DNA from: Spirochaetaceae bacterium
Lineage (GTDB): Bacteria > Spirochaetota > Spirochaetia > Treponematales > Breznakiellaceae
Direction of reading: 5' to 3'
NCBI GenBank assembly: GCA_031255395.1
Contig: JAIRSQ010000024.1
Location: 1 to 5,186, forward strand
Length of the DNA: 5,186 nt
The number at the start of each line of letters is the position of its first letter. Position 1 is the stretch's first letter. The notes beneath the pieces were generated by a model. It was not told the DNA's origin, searched no databases, and saw only the letters and a list, made by a program, of their open reading frames with translations. Below, piece by piece: positions 1 to 5,186 of the stretch. Position numbers and translations under genes: made by a program.

Positions 1-107
1 TCGGAGGAAGAACGCCCGTCTGACTGTGAGCCGCCACCGCTACGCTTACACGCGCCGATTGTCAGCGCCAGGGCCAAGACAAGCGCCATACCAAGAATCC
101 GTTTCAT
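1..107 (-). CDS. Lipoprotein N-terminus, probable ABC-transporter solute-binding protein (partial)
   Basis: Only the first 35 codons lie in the window and the gene runs off the left edge. The N-terminus is a classic lipoprotein signal peptide: MKR, then a hydrophobic stretch (residues 4-17), then a lipobox Ile-Gly-Ala-Cys with the lipidated Cys at residue 20. It is followed by a flexible Ser/Gly-rich linker (residues 22-35). The ATG at 105-107 has a good ribosome binding site, TGGAGG (plus-strand 115-120), seven bases upstream. Signal and linker of this kind are typical of solute-binding proteins of ABC importers. The carbohydrate kinase immediately upstream on the same strand suggests a sugar or sugar-acid importer. 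The mature domain is not visible, so any other secreted lipoprotein is possible; the lipoprotein call is firm and the transport role is inferred from context. Confidence 0.72.
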   Translation of the reverse strand, partial: MKRILGMALVLALALTIGACKRSGGGSQSDGRSSS

Positions 108-144
108 ACTAAAGCCTCCAAAAAATTAATATATGTTTTACGGA

Positions 145-196
145 ACGGGATATTTACCCCGCCCGTGAAAACCCATGCTACGCCGGAATTACCGGC
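145..196 (-). other. Two short stem-loops in the kinase-lipoprotein intergenic gap
   Basis: The 97 bases between the kinase stop and the lipoprotein start contain two inverted repeats. One has arms 182-186 and 192-196 (GCCGG/CCGGC, five-base loop) and lies nine bases past the kinase stop. The other has arms 145-149 and 162-166 (ACGGG/CCCGT, 12-base loop), with an alternative, mutually exclusive pairing of 146-149 with 158-161. Neither is followed by a run of T on the minus strand, so they are not convincing terminators. They could mark an mRNA processing or stabilising site that lets the lipoprotein be made in larger amounts than the kinase, a common arrangement in importer operons. The AT-rich stretch at 121-140 might hold a weak promoter for the lipoprotein, but I see no good -35 element. 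Confidence 0.35.
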
Positions 197-204
197 TCGT
201 GTCC

Positions 205-1641
205 CTATGCGCGGGAAGACGCTCCCTCGTTATACAGTTCCAGATATGTTCGGTATCGTTCTTCAAACAGCTGGTGTTTCTCCGCGTCCGGCGCGATTAG
301 TTCCTGCGTTTCCACCGTATAGGACTTTGGATCGTCTAACCAGCCCGTGGCGACCATTCCCAGAACAGCGCCCCCTACAAGCGATGCCTGCGAAACTTTC
401 GCGCAACGCATCTCCTGCCCGAATATATCGGCACACATTTGCTTCCACACCGGCGAATTAAGGACGCCGCCCGACAGTTGGATATGGCGGGGAACGCCGG
501 CTGTGGCGCACAGGGACTCGAAACACTGGTAAAGGTTGAACAAAATTCCTTCCAGAACGCTAAAGTACATATCTTTTGAAGAATGCCCGGAGTGAAGTCT
601 AAAAAATCCGCCCTGCCGTGAATCCTGCCAACCGGGACAACGTTCCCCAAAAAGAAACGGCAGGAAAAAGGGCATCTTTGAAAAATCAACCGGCTCTTTC
701 TCTATATCCGAATATGAATTGTGGGGAAACAGATTGTTTTTTGCCCAATCCACACAGTTGCACGCGCCATTGGTAGCGGCCCCGCTCATCCATGATACCG
801 GGGAAAGATAACACCAGGTACTCGGCGTTTCGGGAATGAGCGGCTGCGGGACCGACAGGCGCAGGGCCGCGCTCGTACCGATGGAACATGTCATGACGCC
901 AGGTACCAACGCACCGGCGGCTGTCTGGTTCAGCGCGCCGTCGGGATACGAAGGCAGTACCGGAATACCAGCTTTTAGCCCCAGTAGCTTGGCCCCTTCC
1001 GCCGACAGGGGAACGGTCTCATGGTAATCCGCCAGATGCCCCATTTGGCCGGTTGTAATGCCGATTTCCGCGAACAATTCGCCGTCATATTCCAGTTTAT
1101 GTATATTCAGCATACCCGAACCGGAAATCGTGCTTTTTGTTTCACGCCGCTCGCCGGTAAGTTTCCAAAAGTTATATCCGCTCTGGGTGAAAATGTGGGT
1201 ATTGTCAAAACAAAACCCTTGGCGCTTCAAACGCAATAGCTGGAATGCGGGATAAAGCGCGTGTACCATGCAGCCGGTGCGGTGATAGTACTTGTCGGTG
1301 TATTCTTGTGAAGCGCGAAGTTCCGCCGCAGTGCCCTTTGCCCCCGCGTATTCCCACGTAAAAGTCGGAGTAAGCGGCTTCATCGCCTTGTCGCAGACAA
1401 GCACGCTATGGAAAGTTCCCGTGGGCACAATCGCCTCAATTTCAGTGCCATCGGCCAGATCGCGCCCTAGTCTGATCATTTGGGAGAAAATAGCGTCCGC
1501 ATCCTGCGTGCCGGTTTCCCCGCCCACATGGGACACTTCGTAGGGATAGGATTCCGCCGCGATTCGTACAACGTTCGCTTTTTGAGGATTGAAAAGCAGG
1601 GCCTTTACAGACGCCGTACTGGATTCAAGAACAAGAATCAT
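205..1641 (-). CDS. FGGY-family carbohydrate kinase (gluconokinase/xylulokinase-like)
   Basis: This 478-residue protein is close to the usual length (about 480-520) of FGGY sugar kinases, cytoplasmic enzymes that phosphorylate a sugar, polyol or sugar acid with ATP. The N-terminal phosphate-binding segment is at residues 4-18 (VLESSTASVKALLFN). The probable catalytic base is Asp234 in the YPDGALNQ stretch, followed by the second phosphate segment SIGTSAALR (253-261). FLFGERCPGW (330-339) matches the GERxPxW signature best known in gluconokinases. The C-terminal ATP-site segment is LSGGVLNSPVWKQMCADIFG (389-408). An unusual feature is Glu6 where the family normally has Asp in the DxGTTS motif, with Asn18 at the usual terminal Asp. 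The ATG at 1639-1641 is preceded by AGGATAGGG and a strong promoter. The downstream lipoprotein suggests a sugar-import operon. The family is clear; the substrate is not, with gluconate or a pentulose the best guesses. Confidence 0.93.
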   Translation of the reverse strand: MILVLESSTASVKALLFNPQKANVVRIAAESYPYEVSHVGGETGTQDADAIFSQMIRLGRDLADGTEIEAIVPTGTFHSVLVCDKAMKPLTPTFTWEYAGAKGTAAELRASQEYTDKYYHRTGCMVHALYPAFQLLRLKRQGFCFDNTHIFTQSGYNFWKLTGERRETKSTISGSGMLNIHKLEYDGELFAEIGITTGQMGHLADYHETVPLSAEGAKLLGLKAGIPVLPSYPDGALNQTAAGALVPGVMTCSIGTSAALRLSVPQPLIPETPSTWCYLSPVSWMSGAATNGACNCVDWAKNNLFPHNSYSDIEKEPVDFSKMPFFLPFLFGERCPGWQDSRQGGFFRLHSGHSSKDMYFSVLEGILFNLYQCFESLCATAGVPRHIQLSGGVLNSPVWKQMCADIFGQEMRCAKVSQASLVGGAVLGMVATGWLDDPKSYTVETQELIAPDAEKHQLFEERYRTYLELYNEGASSRA

Positions 1642-1663
1642 ACCCTATCCTATACGCCAAAAT

Positions 1664-1673
1664 TGAAATTTCA
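1664..1673. promoter_or_regulatory. Perfect 10-base palindrome over the kinase transcription start (candidate operator)
   Basis: TGAAATTTCA is a perfect inverted repeat. It abuts the -10 element of the kinase promoter (sharing one base, 1673) and covers the expected transcription start near 1666. A protein bound here would block initiation, so it is a plausible repressor site for a sugar-responsive regulator such as a LacI- or GntR-type protein. A 10-base AT-rich palindrome can occur by chance, and no regulator gene is in the window. Confidence 0.35.
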
Positions 1674-1727
1674 TGATAAATCCGTTTTTTTAATCTGTCA
1701 ACTTTTCTGTTTTTTGTCACTTTTTTT
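1673..1727 (-). promoter_or_regulatory. Sigma70-type promoter for the kinase, with upstream A-tracts
   Basis: Read on the minus strand, a perfect -35 TTGACA (1696-1701) is followed by exactly 17 bases and a -10 TATCAT (1673-1678), one mismatch from TATAAT. Transcription should start near 1666, giving a leader of about 25 bases that includes the AGGATAGGG ribosome binding site. Upstream of the -35 the minus strand carries runs of A at 1703-1706, 1710-1715 and 1721-1727, resembling an UP element or intrinsically bent DNA that boosts RNA polymerase binding. It would drive the kinase and, by read-through, the lipoprotein gene. Confidence 0.75.
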
Positions 1728-1729
1728 CT

Positions 1730-1861
1730 ATGGCGGAATCTTCTACGACAGTGATCCCCACGCAATGCCGTGGGAGCCCCTGCCGAAACCGGCGTCTATG
1801 CCATGGTTCACCGCAAGCGGGGGCACTGCCCGCTCATCCCTCATTGCAATTACGCGGCGGC
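1730..1861. other. GC-rich non-coding block between the divergent promoters, with two hairpins
   Basis: This block separates the two divergent promoters and is visibly richer in GC than the T-rich sequence to its left. It contains an inverted repeat with arms 1757-1762 and 1769-1774 (CCCACG/CGTGGG, six-base loop) and a second with arms 1821-1824 and 1828-1831 (GGGC/GCCC), extended by 1816-1818 with 1832-1834 across a two-base bulge. A 56-codon reading frame starting with ATG at 1730 and ending at 1900 crosses it but has no ribosome binding site and a low-complexity, Arg/Pro/Cys-rich product. The alr frame is also open here without looking like protein. It could be a dispersed intergenic repeat, a regulator-binding region or the remains of a lost gene; the sequence alone does not decide. 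Confidence 0.3.
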
Positions 1862-1890
1862 TTGACATTGAAAACAGTTGGTTCGACAAT
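1862..1890 (+). promoter_or_regulatory. Sigma70-type promoter for alr
   Basis: A perfect -35 TTGACA (1862-1867) is separated by 17 bases from GACAAT (1885-1890), which matches the -10 consensus at four of six positions including the conserved second A and last T. Start of transcription is expected near 1897. That places it at or just before the earliest plausible alr start codons, so the leader would be very short. It probably also serves the permease and perhaps cbiG downstream. Confidence 0.5.
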
Positions 1891-1914
1891 GAAAACATGA
1901 GCGCAACGGGACGG

Positions 1915-3108
1915 ATGACGCGTTTGAACGGATTGAAAAACAGCATAAACGTGAATGAAACGGTTAGGCCGACAAGGGCGGTAATACATCTGGACAGGCT
2001 GAAAGCCAACATAAACGCTGTCAGGGAACATCTTGGGAAGAGAGCGAAACCGATGATATGCATGCCGGTAAAGGCGGACGCGTACGGGCACGGAGCGGCC
2101 CGCGTGGCTGAAGAAGCGGTAAAGAACGGCGTGGATTATCTGGCGGTCGCGACGGCGGACGAAGGCGTTGAACTGCGGAACGCCGGAATACAGTCGCCCG
2201 TGCTGCTGTTTTCTCAGCCAGTCAAGGAAGAGCTTGCCGCGGCGGCGCGGGCGCGGCTCGTGCCGTTTATCGGCGATATCGAGACGGCGGAACTTTTCGC
2301 GGCGGAAGCGGAAAAAGCGATAAAAAACGAGAACAGCGGCGCGAAACGGCTAAAGGCGTTCCTTAAAATAGATACCGGCATGGGCAGAATGGGCTGCCGT
2401 CCCGAAGAAGCGCCGGCCCTTGCCGCTTATATCGCCGGCAATCCGACCCTCGAATACGCGGGAACGGCGACGCATCTTGCCGTCTCCGACTCGCCGGAGA
2501 CGGCGGCGGCGGAATACACGCGCCTTCAGATAGAGCGTTTCAAGGCGGCGCTGGAAGGGATTCGCGGCAGAGGCGTGGGCACGGGCATCGTTACGGCGGC
2601 GAACACCGGTGCCGTGGTCTCCTATCCTGAAGCGTGGTTTGACATGGTCAGGCCCGGCATACTGCTGTACGGCTACCCGCCGGACGGCGCGGAGCAGCGC
2701 CTTCCCGTGCGTCCCGTTATGGAACTTAAAACGGTGATTGCGGCGATAAAACTGATAAGGCGCGGCGAAAGCGTGTCTTACGGCAGAACATGGACGGCGC
2801 GGCAGGACACGGCGGTCGGCCTGCTTCCGGTGGGTTACGGAGACGGGCTGCCCTTAAGACTCAGCGGCAACTTTTCCGTGATGGCCGGCGGTAAGAGTTA
2901 TCCGGCGGTCGGGCGAATATGCATGGATCAGTGCATGGTTGACTTGGGAGCGTCGCCGGAAACGGAACGTTTTGCCGCTGTCAGCGTGTTTGGCGGAGGC
3001 ATGGAGGGCGCGCTTGACGCAGCTGATATAGCGCGGCGTATTGGAACGATCCCTTACGAGATAACCTGCGGAATCTCAAAGCGCGTGCCGCGAATCTACA
3101 GCGAATGA
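1915..3108 (+). CDS. alr: Alanine racemase
   Basis: This is a PLP-dependent, fold-type III racemase that converts L-alanine to D-alanine in the cytoplasm for peptidoglycan. From ATG 1915 it has 397 residues, slightly over the usual 360-390. The PLP lysine is Lys53 in the KADAYGHG motif (the common form has Asn in place of the Asp). The catalytic tyrosine of the other face is Tyr289 in VSYGRTW. RPGILLYG (246-253), GRICMDQ (333-339) and the C-terminal PYEITCG with Tyr381 (380-386) complete the set, so the enzyme should be active. Homology to the family begins around Arg18. The frame is open back to 1480, but the sequence before about 1897 overlaps the kinase gene and a promoter. ATG 1915 follows GGGACGG directly. 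TTG 1924 is better spaced from it, and ATG 1897 and GTG 1951 are also in frame, so the start is uncertain. Confidence 0.95.
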   Translation: MTRLNGLKNSINVNETVRPTRAVIHLDRLKANINAVREHLGKRAKPMICMPVKADAYGHGAARVAEEAVKNGVDYLAVATADEGVELRNAGIQSPVLLFSQPVKEELAAAARARLVPFIGDIETAELFAAEAEKAIKNENSGAKRLKAFLKIDTGMGRMGCRPEEAPALAAYIAGNPTLEYAGTATHLAVSDSPETAAAEYTRLQIERFKAALEGIRGRGVGTGIVTAANTGAVVSYPEAWFDMVRPGILLYGYPPDGAEQRLPVRPVMELKTVIAAIKLIRRGESVSYGRTWTARQDTAVGLLPVGYGDGLPLRLSGNFSVMAGGKSYPAVGRICMDQCMVDLGASPETERFAAVSVFGGGMEGALDAADIARRIGTIPYEITCGISKRVPRIYSE

Positions 3109-3130
3109 GCCTTCCTGCCCGCGAATCAAA

Positions 3131-4003
3131 ATGACTGAACGGAAAAAAGCCTTCATAGGCATCATACTTTGCGTGTTTTTCTGGGGAATCTCATTCGTTT
3201 CGATAAAAATAGCCCTTTCCGTGTACCCGCCGATGAGCCTTGGCATGTTTCGTTTTGCCGTCGCGGTGGCGTTCTTGTATTTTATCAAACAAAAGTACGG
3301 AAAAACGGAAAAATTTGAATGGCGCGATCTGCCTTCGCTGGTTGTGGCGAGCGTTTTGGGCGTTTCGCTGTACTTTTTTTTGGAAAATAACGGCGTTAAA
3401 CGGGTAAGCGTGTCGGAAGCGGCTATAATCGTCGGCGCCATACCTGTGGTAACGATGGCCGCCGAAGCCGTGTTTCAACGCCGCCCCGTCCTAAAGCGGC
3501 AATGGGCCGGGGCGGTCGTCTCGATAGCGGGCGCGGCGCTCGTGTCCGGCGTGTCGCTGGCGTTTTCCGGCAGCAGCTCCGGCTATCTGTTCATGGCGGC
3601 GGCTGTTTTATGCTGGATAGCTTACAGTTTTGTAACGCCGTCCCTGTTTTCGCGCCGCTCGTTGCTGTACATCGTTTTTTGGCAGTCCGTTTTTGGCATG
3701 GCAGGCTTCGTCCCGTTCGCCCTAGCCGAAATGCCGGAATGGGGAACCCCGACAATCGCTGTTTGGCTGCACATTCTGTTCCTCGGCACGGCCTGCTCCG
3801 CTCTCGGTTACTGGTTTTACGCAAAATCGCTCGAAACCCTGGGCGTTTCAGTGTCGGCTTTGTTCATAAACTTCATTCCGGTCATCTCCGTAATCGCGGG
3901 GGTAGTAGTCATGGGAGACAGTCTGAAGGCGCTTCAATGGGCGGGAGCCGTTCTGGTTCTTGTCGGGGTATATATGGCGGTGCTCTTTGTCCCGCAGCGC
4001 TGA
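3131..4003 (+). CDS. EamA/DMT-superfamily permease
   Basis: This is a 290-residue inner-membrane protein with about ten predicted helices, the size and shape of the drug/metabolite transporter (EamA) family. It has two repeated halves. The first EamA domain spans roughly residues 8-140 and begins with the typical FFWGISFVSIK segment (16-26). The second spans about 150-286, with GTACSALGYWFYAKSLETLG (219-238) and the closing AGAVLVLVGVYMAVLF (271-286). Members export amino acids, metabolites or drugs, but substrate cannot be read from sequence. The ATG lies 22 bases past the alr stop with no strong ribosome binding site, so it is probably co-transcribed with alr and perhaps translationally coupled to it. 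Co-transcription with alr might hint at an amino-acid role, but this is guesswork. Confidence 0.9.
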   Translation: MTERKKAFIGIILCVFFWGISFVSIKIALSVYPPMSLGMFRFAVAVAFLYFIKQKYGKTEKFEWRDLPSLVVASVLGVSLYFFLENNGVKRVSVSEAAIIVGAIPVVTMAAEAVFQRRPVLKRQWAGAVVSIAGAALVSGVSLAFSGSSSGYLFMAAAVLCWIAYSFVTPSLFSRRSLLYIVFWQSVFGMAGFVPFALAEMPEWGTPTIAVWLHILFLGTACSALGYWFYAKSLETLGVSVSALFINFIPVISVIAGVVVMGDSLKALQWAGAVLVLVGVYMAVLFVPQR

Positions 4004-4015
4004 CTCCCGCCCGCG

Positions 4016-4112
4016 GGTTTCCGCGCGCTTTCAGTTTGAGGGGAGAAGGATGAGCGGCAGCCGCGCCTGTCCCCCGCAAAGGGGCAGATAATACCGGCGG
4101 GCAAGTGGTATC
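4016..4112 (+). promoter_or_regulatory. Shortened cobalamin-riboswitch-like element upstream of cbiG
   Basis: The gap before cbiG carries pieces that resemble the conserved blocks of the cobalamin riboswitch in the right order. They are a GGTTTCC start (4016-4022), GTTTGAGGGGA (4034-4044) like the usual TTAATAGGGAA, GCCTGTCCCCCGCAA (4065-4079) like the core GCTGTCCCCGCAAC, and CAGATAATACCGGC (4085-4098) like the B12 box CAGGATACCGGC with two extra bases. A hairpin with arms 4091-4095 and 4107-4111 (ATACC/GGTAT) sits just before the ATG at 4113, where a riboswitch could control ribosome access. The usual GGTGxAAxTCC stem is not recognisable, and the stretch between core and B12 box that is normally tens of bases long is almost absent. 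It may be a degenerate, internally deleted or variant riboswitch, or a chance resemblance. Confidence 0.35.
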
Positions 4113-5153
4113 ATGCGTTATAATTTTGCTGACGGCGGTAACGGCACGTTGAAGATAGCGTTTTTTTCTTTTACCGGACGGGGGGACGGGTTAAAAAGCC
4201 GCCTCTGGGACTATTTTTTGAGTACGGGGCGCGAGATTTTTGACCTGCCGCAGGGGGCGGGACTGAAGGAACAGGCCGCCGCCGCGTTTGCCGGAGCGGA
4301 CGCAATATTTTTTATATGCGCCGCCGGTATAGCCGTGCGGACGATAGCGCCGTTTGTCCGGTCAAAGGTTACCGACCCAGCCGTAATCGTGGCGGATGAG
4401 GCGGGAAAATGGATGATTCCGTTGCTGGGCGGTCATATCGGAGGCGGAAACGAACTTGCGCGGGAGGTGGCAGCTTTCCTGGGCGGGGAAGCGGTTATCA
4501 CGACGGCAACGGACATAAACGGGGTTTTTGCCGTTGACCTGTGGGCAAAAAGCCAGAATCTTGCGATAAGCTCGATGGAACGGGCAAAAAAAGTTTCGGC
4601 AAGACTGATTGCTGGCGAAGAGGTAACGCTGCGATCCGACTATCCCGTCGAGGGTACGCCGCCTCGCGGTGTCTTGTACCGGAGCGGCGCCGCGTCTTCC
4701 GGCTTTGAAATAATCGTGTCGATGAGGCGCGGCGCGGAGGATGGTTTTTTACGGCTGATTCCGCGCCACGTCTATGTCGGGATAGGCTGTCGTAAAGGGG
4801 CCTCTGAGCGGGACATAGCGGAAGCGTTTGACGAAACGCTGGAATTTCTTGAGCTTGACGGGCGGTGCGTGGCCGGAATCGCCAGCATCGATGTTAAAGA
4901 CTCGGAGGCGGGACTGCTCAGTTTTTGCGAAGAGAGGGGTATTTCCAGCGTTTTCTTTGGCGCGGCGGAACTGCGTGCTGTAAAGGGATGTTTTTCAGGC
5001 TCAGACTTTGTTGCGGAAACCGTCGGCGTTGACAATGTGTGCGAGCGTGCCGCCGTCCTCGCATCGGGGAACGGGGAGTTGATTGGCAGAAAGACGGCGC
5101 GGCGCGGCGTTACGACAGCCGTTGCCGTCAAAAAAGCGGATTTGCGCTTTTGA
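4113..5153 (+). CDS. cbiG: Cobalt-precorrin-5A hydrolase CbiG
   Basis: CbiG opens the delta-lactone of cobalt-precorrin-5A and releases acetaldehyde, a step of the anaerobic cobalamin pathway. The 346-residue protein is of normal length. The N-terminal part has FICAAGIAVRTIAP (67-80) and LLGGHIGGGNELA (104-116), followed by TTATDINGVFAVD (130-142). A poorly conserved middle follows, about 145-215. The C-terminal CbiG domain has VGIGCRKG (222-229), SIDVKDSEAGL (258-268) and GVDNVCERAA (305-314). All signature segments are intact. Family members normally begin at the LKIAFFSF segment (residues 13-20), so the TTG at 4149 is a serious alternative to ATG 4113; the first 12 residues look unlike the family. 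The stop overlaps a possible next start (TGATG), suggesting a cobalamin operon continuing to the right. Confidence 0.93.
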   Translation: MRYNFADGGNGTLKIAFFSFTGRGDGLKSRLWDYFLSTGREIFDLPQGAGLKEQAAAAFAGADAIFFICAAGIAVRTIAPFVRSKVTDPAVIVADEAGKWMIPLLGGHIGGGNELAREVAAFLGGEAVITTATDINGVFAVDLWAKSQNLAISSMERAKKVSARLIAGEEVTLRSDYPVEGTPPRGVLYRSGAASSGFEIIVSMRRGAEDGFLRLIPRHVYVGIGCRKGASERDIAEAFDETLEFLELDGRCVAGIASIDVKDSEAGLLSFCEERGISSVFFGAAELRAVKGCFSGSDFVAETVGVDNVCERAAVLASGNGELIGRKTARRGVTTAVAVKKADLRF

Positions 5154-5186
5154 TGTTTTGGGATGCCCCGTACATCGGGGCGGCGG
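5153..5186 (+). CDS. Possible start of the next gene, coupled to cbiG (partial)
   Basis: An ATG at 5153-5155 overlaps the cbiG stop in a TGATG arrangement, a common sign of translational coupling, and stays open to the window edge for 11 codons (MFWDAPYIGAA). A further cobalamin-biosynthesis gene would be expected here, but the fragment is too short to assign. The same bases form a GC-rich hairpin (5165-5181), so the alternative is that cbiG ends the operon and this is untranslated. Confidence 0.35.
   Translation, partial: MFWDAPYIGAA

Noticed and set aside
182..196. GCCGG/CCGGC hairpin after the kinase as an intrinsic terminator
   Set aside because: The stem is five pairs and the first T-run on the minus strand comes about ten bases later and is only four long; the next gene is on the same strand.
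1730..1900. 56-codon plus-strand frame between the promoters
   Set aside because: It has no ribosome binding site, overlaps the alr promoter and has an unnatural Arg/Pro/Cys-rich composition, so it is reported only as part of the intergenic block.
1480..1914. N-terminal extension of the alanine racemase frame by up to 145 residues
   Set aside because: It overlaps the kinase gene on the other strand and the divergent promoters, reads as low-quality protein, and would make the enzyme far longer than the family.
4006..4020. Hairpin CCCG-CCCG-CGGG followed by TTT just after the permease stop, as a terminator
   Set aside because: The stem is only four base pairs and the T-run three bases; it also overlaps the start of the riboswitch-like element.
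3502..4053. 183-codon plus-strand frame overlapping the permease
   Set aside because: It is an Arg/Gly-rich out-of-frame shadow of the GC-rich permease gene, with no family features.
4772..5131. 119-codon minus-strand frame opposite cbiG
   Set aside because: Its Ser/Pro/Ala-rich product is a complement shadow of the well-conserved CbiG C-terminal domain.

Overview
The window holds two divergently arranged groups of genes. The minus-strand group (1-1641) looks like the start of a sugar-uptake operon: an FGGY-family carbohydrate kinase, most like the gluconokinase/xylulokinase branch, followed after about 97 bases by the first 35 codons of a lipoprotein cut off by the window edge. That lipoprotein has the N-terminus of an ABC-transporter solute-binding protein. 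The plus-strand group (about 1862-5186) holds alanine racemase (alr), a ten-helix EamA/DMT-family permease, the cobalamin-pathway gene cbiG, and the first codons of a possible further gene that overlaps the cbiG stop codon.

The 273 bases between the kinase and alr (1642-1914) carry a well-formed sigma70-type promoter on each strand. The kinase promoter is TTGACA-17-TATCAT with A-tracts upstream and a 10-base palindrome over its probable start point. The alr promoter is TTGACA-17-GACAAT. Between them lies a GC-rich block of about 130 bases with two short hairpins and no convincing gene.

The 109 bases between the permease and cbiG contain conserved-looking pieces of a cobalamin riboswitch in the right order and next to the right kind of gene, but compressed to about half the usual length. 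This is the most interesting signal in the window. I see no mobile element, tRNA, rRNA or CRISPR array, and nothing that amounts to a clear new defence or biosynthetic system.

The organism is a moderately GC-rich bacterium with sigma70-like promoters, an exported lipoprotein and the anaerobic (cobalt-early) B12 route, so probably an anaerobe. The alanine racemase N-terminal region and the lipoprotein leader remind me of Treponema-like spirochaetes, but that is an impression from memory and not a measured match. The kinase and lipoprotein would work together in importing and phosphorylating a sugar or sugar acid. Alr supplies D-alanine for peptidoglycan. CbiG opens the lactone ring of cobalt-precorrin-5A during corrin synthesis. 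Nothing in the sequence links the functions of alr, the permease and cbiG beyond their shared orientation.
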